This document shows positions 48,743 through 57,488 of a DNA stretch of 64,000 nucleotides, piece by piece. How positions within the stretch are numbered: the first letter of the stretch is position 1; the number at the start of each line of letters is the position of its first letter. The notes beneath the pieces are model-generated. The model was not told where the DNA came from. It worked only from the letters and a program-made list of their open reading frames with translations, and searched no databases. This stretch comes from Streptomyces shenzhenensis (GTDB taxonomy: Bacteria > Actinomycetota > Actinomycetes > Streptomycetales > Streptomycetaceae), in assembly GCF_003688995.1 (NCBI RefSeq), contig NZ_PENI01000014.1, positions 62,001 to 126,000 of the forward strand, written 5' to 3'. The position numbers were made by a program, and so were the translations under genes.

Positions 48743-49246
48743 ATGGAAGCGGGCGAGGAAGAGCGTCACGGGCTTGTGCACGGCCTGCGGTGGGGAGTGA
48801 AGAAGTCCTTCGTGGACTACGTCCGCCGGATGCCCGACGGCAAGGGGTCGGTCGGTGACGGCGCGGTGCCAGTCGGGACCGGGGACCTCTTCTACGAGCA
48901 CGACGCCGGGAGGAGCGGCGCCGGGGTGTGGGCATTCCGTGGCGACGTCCGGTTCAGCGGGCACTTTGGAATGCTGTTCGTCCGCGTCGCCAACCCCTGG
49001 CTGGAGATCGACGGGAGCAGCGTGGTCCTGAGTATCGAGGATCCGCAGGCTCGAGAGGACGCGCCGCGCGTGCCGCTGGTGACGGGAACTCTTCAGCGTC
49101 TCGGCGGCCAGGACGGCACCGAAGTCTGGGGCAGCGACGACGTTGCTCTGACGGCCGAAGGCGTCGCGCTGTTCAACGACGTCTACGCCGAAGGTGAACC
49201 GTTCGAACCTCTGGTGGTCCAGCTCCCCTTGAGCCGGGCGAGCTGA
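48743..49246 (+). CDS. cytosolic single HtaA-domain protein, copy B
   Basis: This 167-residue relative of the gene at 11748-12191 shows the HtaA pattern even more clearly: LRWGVKKSFVDYV, FRGDVRFSGHFG, VRVANPWLEIDG and LTAEGVALFNDVYAEGEPFEP. Tyr26 and His74 occupy the family's heme-ligand positions. No signal peptide or anchor is present, which sets it apart from the surface-exposed heme-uptake proteins of corynebacteria. AGAGGAG precedes the ATG. It is divergent from winged-helix regulator B, and its 3' end overlaps the convergent SDR gene by 64 bases. Confidence 0.75.
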   Translation: MEAGEEERHGLVHGLRWGVKKSFVDYVRRMPDGKGSVGDGAVPVGTGDLFYEHDAGRSGAGVWAFRGDVRFSGHFGMLFVRVANPWLEIDGSSVVLSIEDPQAREDAPRVPLVTGTLQRLGGQDGTEVWGSDDVALTAEGVALFNDVYAEGEPFEPLVVQLPLSRAS

Positions 49247-50025
49247 TCGTCGAGCATCGGTGCCACCACCGGATCGGTGAACACCACATCGCGACCGGCC
49301 CGGACTCCGTCGAGAGCGAGCGCGGCGACAGTGTCCGGGCTCAAAGCGGCGCTCAACCCGTAGTCGGCGAAGGGATCGTCGGGTGGATCCTCACGGGTGC
49401 GCGCGAACCGGGACGGCCGGACCTCTTCGGAGTTCCCGATGTTCGTGCGCACCGCCGATGGTGCCAGCACGGTCACACCCACCTGGGTCCCGGCCAGCTC
49501 CAGGCGAAGCGTGTCACTCAGCCCGACGACTCCGTACTTGGCCGTCGAGTAGAGCGCGCTGACCCGATTCGGCACGTACCCGTTCATCGAGGCGGTGTTG
49601 AGCACATGGGCCGCCCGGCCTGAGGCAACCATGCCGGGAAGGAACTCCTCGACGCCGTGGATCGTCCCCCAGAGGCAGACGCCGAGCACCCACTGCCAGT
49701 CCTCGTGCGTCGCTGTCAGCGCGTGGCGCGGTGTGAAGACGCCGGCGTTGTTGCAGAGGAGCTGGACTCCGTCTGGTGCCCATCGTGCCACCGCGCGGCC
49801 GAGGTCGGCGACCTCACTCCGGCAACTGACGTCGCAGGTGACGGCGAGTGACCGGTGACCCGTGTCCGTCAACTCGTGTACCAACGCCTCGACGTCGTCG
49901 CGCCGGACGTCCACTGCGACAACTCCAGCGCCTTGGCTCGCGAGCTGCCGGGCCAAGGCCTGTCCGATGCCGTGGGCGGCCCCCGTAACTACGGCGGTGA
50001 CACCGTCGAAGCTGCTCAGGGTCAT
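49183..50025 (-). CDS. short-chain dehydrogenase/reductase
   Basis: This 280-residue SDR has TGAAHGIG, NNAGVF, the Ser in NTASMNG and the catalytic YSTAK, with an Asp-Val-Arg after the second strand. It probably interconverts an alcohol and a ketone. It is third in the leftward BVMO, hydrolase, SDR operon, its ATG overlapping the hydrolase stop (ATGA). In that order it may act on the alcohol released by ester hydrolysis. The C-terminal 60 residues are poorly conserved. Confidence 0.9.
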   Translation of the reverse strand: MTLSSFDGVTAVVTGAAHGIGQALARQLASQGAGVVAVDVRRDDVEALVHELTDTGHRSLAVTCDVSCRSEVADLGRAVARWAPDGVQLLCNNAGVFTPRHALTATHEDWQWVLGVCLWGTIHGVEEFLPGMVASGRAAHVLNTASMNGYVPNRVSALYSTAKYGVVGLSDTLRLELAGTQVGVTVLAPSAVRTNIGNSEEVRPSRFARTREDPPDDPFADYGLSAALSPDTVAALALDGVRAGRDVVFTDPVVAPMLDDQLARLKGSWTTRGSNGSPSA

Positions 50026-50969
50026 TCGTGCACCCGAAGGGCTCGGGCCAGAACCGCGGTCTCCTCGGCCAGGTAGCGCCGGGACACCGAGGCCCCGGGG
50101 GCGGAGCTGAACGCGGCGTGAAAAGCGCCCGGAAAGCGGTGTACCTCCACGGGTACACCGGCCTCGGACAACGCGGCCGCGTAGGCCAGGCCCTCGTCGG
50201 CGAGAGGGTCGAGTTCCATCACGGCCACATAGGCCGGAGGCAGACCAAGCAGCTCGTCTGGATCGGCCCTTCCGGGCGCCGCGAGCACGGGGACGTCATC
50301 CGCCCCGGGTGTCAACGCCCCCAGGTAGTGCCGCCAGCTCACCTGCCCGACGGCGCGGGTCCAGATCGGGGTGTCCTCGAATCGACGCATGCTCGGAGTG
50401 GCAAGCCGGTCGTCGGTAATGGGGACCGAGAGGAACTGGAAGCACAGGTCGCCGCGGGCCTTGAGGGCCAGGGCGGCCGCCAGGGCGCCTCCCGCGCTCA
50501 CCCCGTGAACCGCCACTCGGTCACGATCCACTCCGAGGGTGTCCGCCACCTCGAGGAGCCACCGCAGAGCCGTCGCACAATCCTCCAGCGGAGCCGGGTA
50601 TGGATGCTCCGGCGCCCGCCGGTAGTCGACCGACGCCACCACCACGCCCAAGTCGGCGGCCAGTTCGGTCATGCGCGCGTGGCTCGTGTCCGGGGAGCCA
50701 CTGACGAAGCCACCACCGTGGAGATGGAGCAATGCCGGCCGTATCCCTGCCTCATTGGGCCGGTAGAGACGGATTCGGGAACGGGCACCTTCTGAAACGA
50801 CCTCTCGGTCCTCGACCATGAGTCCTGTGGTGTCCACCTGAGCCGCCCGAGCCGCACTTGTCGCGTCCGAGTCGGCCCGGAACTTCTCGTAGTTCACGAA
50901 GTCCACTGCCGGAAGCCGTTCGAGCACGTCCGCGAACTCGGGGTCGAGCAGGTCACGCCACCCGGTCAT
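50022..50969 (-). CDS. alpha/beta-hydrolase of the hormone-sensitive-lipase family
   Basis: This 315-residue esterase has HLHGGGFVSGSPDT, SVDYRRAPEHPYPAPLEDC, the nucleophile elbow GVSAGG, a late ELDPLADEG segment with the catalytic Asp, and FPGAFHAAF with the His. It hydrolyses small esters in the cytoplasm. The gene overlaps the BVMO upstream (ATGA), which strongly suggests that it hydrolyses the ester or lactone made by that BVMO. Confidence 0.93.
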   Translation of the reverse strand: MTGWRDLLDPEFADVLERLPAVDFVNYEKFRADSDATSAARAAQVDTTGLMVEDREVVSEGARSRIRLYRPNEAGIRPALLHLHGGGFVSGSPDTSHARMTELAADLGVVVASVDYRRAPEHPYPAPLEDCATALRWLLEVADTLGVDRDRVAVHGVSAGGALAAALALKARGDLCFQFLSVPITDDRLATPSMRRFEDTPIWTRAVGQVSWRHYLGALTPGADDVPVLAAPGRADPDELLGLPPAYVAVMELDPLADEGLAYAAALSEAGVPVEVHRFPGAFHAAFSSAPGASVSRRYLAEETAVLARALRVHE

Positions 50970-52435
50970 CGAGCCTCCTTACGCCGGAGTCCATACGTCC
51001 CGAGCGGCCGCCCGAGCTTGAGGATCAGCCACTGCAGCGTGATGCTCCCGTCGAACTGGGTAACATTCCGGCCGGACGAATGCTTGAAGTAGTTGTTTGA
51101 CGTCGCCCACACCGTGCGGCTCAACCGCCGCTGCATCCACACGTTGTAGGCGGCACACACCCACGCGCGGGTGTCGACTGCGCTCAGGCCGCGGCGAGTC
51201 ATGCGCCGCAGGTCGGCCACCACCCACGCGGCCTGCATCTCGGCCTTCCAGAACACGCTGACGGCTCCTGAGCCATTGGTGTTGGGCCCGAACAGCAGGT
51301 AGAAGTTCGGGTAGCCGGGCACGGTGACGCCAGCGTGTGCGAAGGCGCCTTCGCGCCAGGTCTCGCGCAGTCGGCAGCCTCCCCGACCGAACACGTCGTA
51401 GGTGGCCAGGTAGTCGGCCGCCGTAAAGCCCGTGGCCGTGACGACCACGTCGACCTCGTGGTGCACGCCAGTGGCGTCGACGATGCCGGTCGGGGTGAGC
51501 GAGGCGACCGGGTGCGGGACCAGGTGGACGTCGTCGCGGAGCAGGGCCGGGTAGTAGTCGCTGGAAAGCACCACCCGCTTGCCCTCGAACGGATAGTCCG
51601 GAGTGACGGCCGCCCGCAGATCCGGCCGGTCGGCGAAGGTTGTCTCGACATAGCCGCGTGCGAGCTGCTCCATGGCGTGATTGCGCTTGCTTCCGGCGTG
51701 GTAGCTGGGGCGGCCGGTGAGATTGTGCCACTCCTTCTTGACGACCTCACGCGTGCGCATCAGCCGGCGGTACCAAGGACGGGCCCAACGCCGAAGCTCG
51801 AAGTCGTCGTAACGCCGGTCCCCCTTGGGCAGGACCCAGCCTGGCTCACGCATGAAGATGTGGACCGACTCGGCGACCGGGGCGATGGCCGGCACGATCT
51901 GCACCGACGAGGATCCGACGCCCACCACCGCCACACGGCGCCCGCTCAGGTCGACGTCGTGCTGCCACTGCTGGGTGTGCATCACCGGGCCACGAAACTC
52001 CGGCAGGCCCGGCCAGGTCGGGTCGTTGGGGTGGCTGAGCAGACCCACCGCGCTCACCAGCACGTTGGCGCGATACGTCGCGCCTGCGGCAGTGGTGACC
52101 GACCACTCGTGGCCACGGTCGTCCCATCGCGCCTCGGTGACGCGGGCGCCGAACACGAAGTGCGGCTCCAGCCCCTGTTCCTTGGCTACCTGTTCCAAGT
52201 ACTCGAGGACCTCGTCCTGAGTGGCGTGAGTTCGCCGCCAGGGGTGGGTCCGGAAGCCGAACTGGAAGATCGTCGAGGCGATGTCCACGGCGGCGCCCGG
52301 ATAGGTGTTCACCCGCCATGTGCCGCCCAGGCCGTCCTCGGCGTCGAGGATCCGGAAGTCGTCGATCCCGGCCCGCTTCAGCCGCACGCCCATGGCGAGC
52401 CCGCTGATGCCGGCTCCGATGACGAGGACACGCAA
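50966..52435 (-). CDS. flavin-dependent Baeyer-Villiger monooxygenase
   Basis: This 489-residue flavoprotein has GAGISG at the N-terminus, the BVMO fingerprint FRGPVMHTQQW near residue 150, the NADPH motif GVGSSS and TATGFTAADY. It would oxygenate a ketone to an ester. It differs clearly from the BVMO at 40306-41916 and is the shorter type with IASTIFQFGF in place of the YSYSFS-like block. The start is TTG at 52435 with GGGA nine bases upstream. It leads the operon with the hydrolase and SDR and is divergent from the next SDR. Confidence 0.92.
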   Translation of the reverse strand: MRVLVIGAGISGLAMGVRLKRAGIDDFRILDAEDGLGGTWRVNTYPGAAVDIASTIFQFGFRTHPWRRTHATQDEVLEYLEQVAKEQGLEPHFVFGARVTEARWDDRGHEWSVTTAAGATYRANVLVSAVGLLSHPNDPTWPGLPEFRGPVMHTQQWQHDVDLSGRRVAVVGVGSSSVQIVPAIAPVAESVHIFMREPGWVLPKGDRRYDDFELRRWARPWYRRLMRTREVVKKEWHNLTGRPSYHAGSKRNHAMEQLARGYVETTFADRPDLRAAVTPDYPFEGKRVVLSSDYYPALLRDDVHLVPHPVASLTPTGIVDATGVHHEVDVVVTATGFTAADYLATYDVFGRGGCRLRETWREGAFAHAGVTVPGYPNFYLLFGPNTNGSGAVSVFWKAEMQAAWVVADLRRMTRRGLSAVDTRAWVCAAYNVWMQRRLSRTVWATSNNYFKHSSGRNVTQFDGSITLQWLILKLGRPLGTYGLRRKEAR

Positions 52436-52500
52436 GGCGATTCCCTTCGTTAACGATCTGACATAACTTTGGAATAACTAGAGAAAGGTAGCAACTAGAC

Positions 52501-53334
52501 ATGGGACGTGTCAGCGGCAAGGTCGCCTTCATCACTGGTGCGGCACGAGGGCAGGGACGGGCGCACGCGGTTCGGCTGGCCGAGGAGGGGGCCGACATCA
52601 TCGCGATCGACCTGTGCGAGGACGTGCCGGAGATGACCTACCCCGGCGGCACCGAGGAGGATCTGGCCAAGACCGGTCGGCTGGTCGAAAAGACCGGCCG
52701 TCGGGTCGTGACGCGCAAGGCCGACGTCCGCAGCCTGGACCAACTGCAGTCGGCGGTGGACGCAGGTGTGGCCGAACTCGGGCGGCTGGACGTCGTCGTG
52801 GCGAACGCGGGGGTGCTCACCGCCGTCGGGCCGTTCGACCGGATGAGTGAGGCCGCGTTCATGGACACGATCGACATCAACCTGACTGGTGTCTGGCGCA
52901 CCGTCCGGGTGGCGATGCCGCACCTCAGGGCATCTGGGGGCGCCGGATCGATCATCCTGATCAGTTCGAGCGCCGGACTTCGAGCCTCCCGCCAGACGTC
53001 GCACTACGTGGCGAGCAAGACCGGCGTCGTGGGGCTGATGAAGGCGATGGCGCTCGAGCTGGGGCCGGAGATGATCCGCGTCAACAGCGTCCACCCGACG
53101 CAGGTCGACACCCCGATGATCCATAACGAGTTCATGTACCGGCGGGCCCGGCCCGACCTGGAGAACCCTGGCCGTGACGACTTGGCCGCCGCCTCGCTGT
53201 CGCGGATGGCGATGCCCGTGCCGTGGGTCGATCCGGTGGAGATCTCGCACGCGGTGGTCTTCCTCGCCTCGGAGGAGTCCCGGTACGTCACCGGCCTGGC
53301 GATGACCGTGGACGCCGGGATCAGCATCGCTTGA
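52501..53334 (+). CDS. mycofactocin-type short-chain dehydrogenase
   Basis: This 277-residue SDR has GKVAFITGAARGQGRAHAVRLA and an insert after the second strand (EMTYPGGTEEDLAKTGRLVE), the hallmark of the mycofactocin-coupled SDR group that keeps NAD tightly bound. The Ser-Tyr-Lys triad is in LISSSAGLRA and HYVASK. It oxidises a secondary alcohol, likely passing electrons to mycofactocin made elsewhere in the genome. It is divergent from the BVMO operon, so a ketone product would feed that BVMO. Confidence 0.92.
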   Translation: MGRVSGKVAFITGAARGQGRAHAVRLAEEGADIIAIDLCEDVPEMTYPGGTEEDLAKTGRLVEKTGRRVVTRKADVRSLDQLQSAVDAGVAELGRLDVVVANAGVLTAVGPFDRMSEAAFMDTIDINLTGVWRTVRVAMPHLRASGGAGSIILISSSAGLRASRQTSHYVASKTGVVGLMKAMALELGPEMIRVNSVHPTQVDTPMIHNEFMYRRARPDLENPGRDDLAAASLSRMAMPVPWVDPVEISHAVVFLASEESRYVTGLAMTVDAGISIA

Positions 53335-53345
53335 GCCCTGTCGCC

Positions 53346-53370
53346 TGTCATGCTCGCTTGTTATGCTCGC
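53346..53370 (+). promoter_or_regulatory. direct repeat upstream of the flavoprotein gene
   Basis: TGTCATGCTCGC and TGTTATGCTCGC stand in tandem with a 13-base period in the 69-base gap before the flavoprotein. A related pair lies at 17870-17890 before the acyl-CoA dehydrogenase operon. Confidence 0.4.
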
Positions 53371-53403
53371 AGTCTTGCCTTTATCTAATAGCGGGAGCGT
53401 CCG

Positions 53404-54795
53404 ATGACCACTAGCGAGGGACCCCTTGGGCGCGTCCTGGTGATCGGCGGCAGCATCGCCGGTACCCTGGCCGCCGCCGCGGTGGCACCACACTTCGCCG
53501 AGGTGCTGCTTCTCGACCGGGACGAGCTGCCTGATGAACCTGTGTTCCGGAAAGGCGTACCGCAAGGCGCCCACTTCCACGCCTTGCTGGCGGCCGGACG
53601 GCAGGCGATGGACGAACTCCTGCCGGGCTTTTCCGAGCACGCCTGCGCGATGGGCGCGGTCCGGCTGGACTCCGCCGAGAACGTGATGCGGCTGGACCGC
53701 GTCGGCTGGTCCCCGCGCTTCCGGTCCACCCTCGAATTCCTCATGGCCAGTCGGCCGTTGATCGAAAAGGCGCTGCGGGACAAGGCGGGCGCGCTGCCTG
53801 GAGTTCGTTACGAGTCCGGCGTCGAGGTCACCGGCCTGGTGGCGCAGAGCGGACGAGTCACCGGGGTCCGCACCAAGGACGGCCGCGAGGTCTGCGCTGA
53901 TCTGGTCATCGACGCCAGTGGTCGCTTCTCGAAGGCGGTGGAATGGCTGGAAGAGTTGGGTTACCCGGCTCCGACCAAAGAGATCGTCAACGCCCACTGG
54001 GGCTACTCGTCGACCTTCCTGCGTGTACCCGAGAACTGGTCACCCGGCTTCCAGGCCCTGGCCGTCACGCCCTTCGGCGAGGGCGCGCTGAGCGCTGCCT
54101 CGGCCTCCCGCGCGATGGCGATGTGGGTGGTGGAGGGCGAACGCCGCTGGATCCTCACGGTGCAGGGATCGGCCGGTGACCACCCGCCGCGCAAGGAGGC
54201 CGCGCTCCGCGAGTTCATCTCCTCGATCGGGGTCCCCGAACTCGTCAAGGCCCTGGACGACGTGGAGTTTCCCGAACCCATCTCGATGTGGCGCGACACC
54301 CGCAGTCGGCTTTGGGACTTCGCCGGACAGCCGAACCGCCCCGAGGGCTTCCTGGCCGTGGGGGACGCCTGGATGGGCTTCAACCCGGTCTACGGCCAGG
54401 GTATGACCGCCGCTGCGCTCGAAGCTCGAGATCTCCGCGACGAGTTGAGCGCCCACTTGGACGCGACCACCGGCGACCTGACCGGGCTGCCGGAGCGCTT
54501 CTACGCGAAGGCCGACACCCTGATCAAGTACTGCTGGAACAGCTCGAACACGCTCGACCACCGGATCCCGGGCGTCGAGTACACCGTGGACGGCGAAGCA
54601 CGCCAGGTCGAACCGAGTTCGTCGGACTTCTCCGACCGCCTCGCCGCGTACATGGCACAGGACCCGGAGCGCTACGTCCGATACCGGGAGACCACCCAGC
54701 TTCTGCGCAGTCCCGAGTGGCTGAGCAGTGACGAGATCGTCTCCGCCGTCAAGGCGAACTGGGACGAACTCGGTCAGGCCGTCGTCCCTCGCTGA
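53404..54795 (+). CDS. FAD-dependent monooxygenase/oxidoreductase
   Basis: This 463-residue flavoprotein has the FAD motif GGSIAG near residue 16, DLVIDASGRFSKA, and the third FAD segment AVGDAWMGFNPVYGQGM, the pattern of aromatic hydroxylase and geranylgeranyl-reductase-like enzymes. The reaction could be hydroxylation, epoxidation or reduction and is not clear. It stands alone downstream of the mycofactocin-type SDR on the same strand and is the last intact gene of the island before the style changes. Confidence 0.85.
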   Translation: MTTSEGPLGRVLVIGGSIAGTLAAAAVAPHFAEVLLLDRDELPDEPVFRKGVPQGAHFHALLAAGRQAMDELLPGFSEHACAMGAVRLDSAENVMRLDRVGWSPRFRSTLEFLMASRPLIEKALRDKAGALPGVRYESGVEVTGLVAQSGRVTGVRTKDGREVCADLVIDASGRFSKAVEWLEELGYPAPTKEIVNAHWGYSSTFLRVPENWSPGFQALAVTPFGEGALSAASASRAMAMWVVEGERRWILTVQGSAGDHPPRKEAALREFISSIGVPELVKALDDVEFPEPISMWRDTRSRLWDFAGQPNRPEGFLAVGDAWMGFNPVYGQGMTAAALEARDLRDELSAHLDATTGDLTGLPERFYAKADTLIKYCWNSSNTLDHRIPGVEYTVDGEARQVEPSSSDFSDRLAAYMAQDPERYVRYRETTQLLRSPEWLSSDEIVSAVKANWDELGQAVVPR

Positions 54796-55085
54796 CCCTC
54801 TGATCGGAGACTCCACCGCCGGCGACCTGACCGGTGCGGGTGCCGAACAATCATCCGGCGAGGTCAGGTGGCATGTCCGTACAGACGGCCCCTGGAGTTC
54901 CCAAGCGAAGCGAGGCGCACGCTGCACAGGGAGGTTACTGACGGATGTCGGCGTCATACCGCGCGAGCGCGAGCCGGCGCCGCTCGAAGTCATCGGCCTG
55001 CTCACCGATCTGGACCGGGGTGACCGGCTGGTTGTATTAGGCGGTGATCCCGCGGGCTGCGCACACACCAGGAGCCGAAGGGGGC
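54796..55085. other. junction region between the island and Streptomyces-like sequence
   Basis: About 290 bases without an intact gene. It contains one protein-like fragment on the minus strand (54935-55036). No tRNA, integrase site or terminal repeat was found by eye. Confidence 0.4.
54935..55036 (-). pseudogene. possible C-terminal gene fragment
   Basis: A 33-codon stretch bounded by stop codons encodes natural-looking sequence (TPVQIGEQADDFERRRLALA) ending in TAA. It has no start codon and is cut off directly upstream by TAA, so it looks like the remnant of a larger gene. The family is not recognised. Confidence 0.25.
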
Positions 55086-56194
55086 ATGATGGCGAGACTG
55101 ACCCGCGCACAGCAGCAGGAGCGGACCCGTGCGGCGGTGCTGGTCGCGGCCCGGCAGGAGTTCGCCGAGTTCGGCTACGTCGAGGCCAAGATCGACGGAT
55201 CGCCGAGCGGGCCGAACTGACCAGGGGGGCGGTCTACTCCAACTTCACCGGCAAGCGCGCGCTCTACTTCGCGGTGCTGGTCGACGCCGCCGAACGGACC
55301 CGGGACGCCGCCGAACCCCCGGCGGAATCCCCCGACTCCGTCGGACAGGCGCTCGGCTCGTTCGCCCGGGTCTGGCTCGAGCGGCTGCCCCTCCTCGGTG
55401 ACACCCCGGGAAGCGGCCATCTGCAGTTGCGCTCACTGTCCGGAGTGCTGGGCACCGAGTCGGCGCGGGCCGCGCTCGCGGAACTCGTCCGGTTCGAGGC
55501 GCTGTTGCTCGCGCTGGCACTTGAGCCGCGTTCCGCCGTGCGCGCCGGGACCGTGCGGCCCGCCGGGCTGGCCCTGACCCTGCTCCACGGTGCGGCCGGC
55601 CTCGCGGAGAACGCCCCCGGCGTCGGCGATCCCTTCGATCTGGCGCGCGCCGCCGAGCATCTCGCCGATATCGCCCTCGGCGACGACCCGGAGCCGCCGC
55701 ATCTGCCCTATGTCGCTCCGGCGCGCTCGACCGAGGCGCCGTGGGTGCCGCCGGGCGGTCTGCGCGACGAGATCACCGGCCGGCCGGTCGACCTCGGCGA
55801 CGACGGGGTGGTCGTCGTGCTGGGTGTGGGGCGCCTGTCCGCGGCCGGGGACGCGATGCGCTCGGCGCGGCCGGACGACGAGGTGACGATCGTCGTCGTC
55901 ACGAGCGACCCCGCCGAGATCGGCCGACTGGCCCGGCTCCGGATCGTGGATCTCGTCGGCTGTCTGCGCCGGGTGTTCACGGCCGACCGGCTGCCCCGGG
56001 CACGCGTCGTGTTCGACGACACCGGCACGGTCCCGGCAGCCCTCGACCACCCCTCGGCCGACGACCTCGACCTCACCGAGATCGCGATCCGGGTCCGCGA
56101 CGGACTGATCACGACCCACGCGACCGGCCGCGGCGCGGGCCACGCCGCGGCCCGCCACCACTCCCCCGATCCCGGGCGGAGCGGGGCGGTGTGA
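55086..56194 (+). pseudogene. TetR-family regulator with one-base frameshift
   Basis: The frame begins MARLTRAQQQERTRAAVL, a TetR N-terminus, and breaks at about 55196, where KID is followed by a premature stop. In the next frame the normal TetR helix IAERAELTRGAVYSNF continues to 56194. One missing C (GACCGG to GACGG) explains it. The joined protein would be about 369 residues, much longer than usual, with a C-terminal domain (about 220-350) of unknown type. It could be a true pseudogene or a sequencing error. Confidence 0.8.
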
Positions 56195-56233
56195 CACCGG
56201 GCACGCCTACGCCGTCCTCGCGACGAGGGCCCA

Positions 56234-57040
56234 TCAGCCGGAGCGGGACCGGCGGCCCCATGTGCTGAGGGACACCGAGCCCAGGGCGCCGAATGCGGCG
56301 TGCACCTCCTGGTCCGGCAGCAGGTCCACCGCGCCGGACCAGGAGCCGGCCAGTACGAGGTCACCTGCCGCGATGCCGGTGCCGAAGTCCGCCAGGATGC
56401 GGACCAGACAGGCCACCGACTCCGCCGGATGCCCCATGACCGCCGAGCCGTCGCCGGTGCACTCGGTGTCGCCGCCGCGCAGGACCATCCGGGCCCCCGC
56501 CAGGTCGGTAGTGTCCGGTGGGACGCCGGGGCCGACCACGGCAGCGGCGGAGGAGGCGTTGTCGGCGACGGTGTCCACCAGGCCGATCCTCCATTCCTCG
56601 ATCCGGCTGTCGAGCACCTCCAGGACGGGGCAGACCTCCGTGGTGGCGTCGAGCACGTCCCGGGCCGTGACGTCGTGGCCGCTCAGGTCCTGCGCCATCC
56701 GGAAGGCGATCTCGCCCTCGACCTTCGGTGAGATGAACCTCCGCAGATCGAGGTGGACGCCGTCGGGCAGGAGCATCCGGTCGGTCAGGTAGCCGAAGTC
56801 GGGATGGTCGATGCCGAACATCCGCTGGATCGCCTCACTGGTGGCTCCGATCTTGAGCCCAGCCAGAACGGCACCGTCCGCCACATCGAGCGCACGGACC
56901 TCGCTCTGGATCGCGTACGCGTCCGCCAGGCCGAGTCGCGGGTGCCGGAGCGACACGGGCGGCACCGGCCGGCGGGTTCTGACTGCGTTCCACAACTCGA
57001 CGGCGAGTTCGCGGTGGAGGGTCCGTACGGCGGTCGTCAT
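56234..57040 (-). CDS. 2-keto-4-pentenoate hydratase/oxalocrotonate-decarboxylase-type protein
   Basis: This 268-residue enzyme of the MhpD/DmpH group in the fumarylacetoacetate-hydrolase superfamily has GLKIGATSEAIQRMFGI, YLTDRML, KVEGEIAFRMAQDL and EVLDSRIEEWRIG, including the metal-binding acidic residues. It would hydrate 2-hydroxypentadienoate or decarboxylate oxalocrotonate at the end of meta-cleavage pathways. Its ATG overlaps the stop of the truncated methyltransferase fragment (ATGA), so the original operon has been disturbed upstream of it. Confidence 0.9.
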   Translation of the reverse strand: MTTAVRTLHRELAVELWNAVRTRRPVPPVSLRHPRLGLADAYAIQSEVRALDVADGAVLAGLKIGATSEAIQRMFGIDHPDFGYLTDRMLLPDGVHLDLRRFISPKVEGEIAFRMAQDLSGHDVTARDVLDATTEVCPVLEVLDSRIEEWRIGLVDTVADNASSAAAVVGPGVPPDTTDLAGARMVLRGGDTECTGDGSAVMGHPAESVACLVRILADFGTGIAAGDLVLAGSWSGAVDLLPDQEVHAAFGALGSVSLSTWGRRSRSG

Positions 57041-57444
57041 CGGCTCGCCACGAAGAGCCGACCCCCGGGCAGACCGATCGGCACGGTCCTGGTCCGTGCG
57101 AAGCCCGCCGTGGCGAACTTGTCCAACCACTCCTGCTCGGAGGGGAGATGGATGCTCATGAAGGCGGAGTGCAGATAGGTGAAGAGCCCGCTGAACCTGC
57201 GCTCCTCGGGCTGTGGCGCGTAGGAGACGGCGTCGGCCACGGCGAGGAATCCGCCGGGGGCGAGCGCGTCGCGCAGGGTGCCGAGAACGTTCTGGGCCGT
57301 GCGGTCGTCCGCGACGATGTCGTGCATGACGTAGCAGGCCAGGACGGCTTCCGCGCCGGCGACCGGCCCCGGGCCCGTCACCGCGACGTCTTGGCCGCCG
57401 AACGCAAGGAACGCACCCGGATCCGCAGCAAGAGAGGCATCCAC
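57037..57444 (-). pseudogene. SAM-dependent O-methyltransferase, C-terminal fragment
   Basis: The final 120 residues match the C-terminal part of class I O-methyltransferases: AVLACYVMHDIVADD, LGTLRDALAPGGFLAVADAVSY and FGFARTRTVP-like GFARTRTVPIG. The SAM-binding glycine motif and the dimerisation domain expected before it are missing. Upstream DNA encodes unrelated sequence. A GTG at 57444 opens the remaining frame. It is probably a decayed gene. Confidence 0.65.
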
Positions 57445-57488
57445 TGGGGCGGACGTCCCGTCGCCGCGGCCTGAGGAGCTTGGCGAAC

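Noticed and set aside
53315..53330. GCATCGCTTGA match to the 19-bp repeat at the end of the SDR gene
   Set aside because: Only part of the repeat matches and it encodes the natural C-terminus, so it is probably chance.
54796..55085. tRNA or attachment site at the island edge
   Set aside because: No cloverleaf-capable sequence, CCA end or direct repeat was found on reading both strands.
55190..55200. programmed frameshift in the TetR gene
   Set aside because: No slippery heptamer or stimulating structure is seen. A simple missing C in GACCGG explains the shift.
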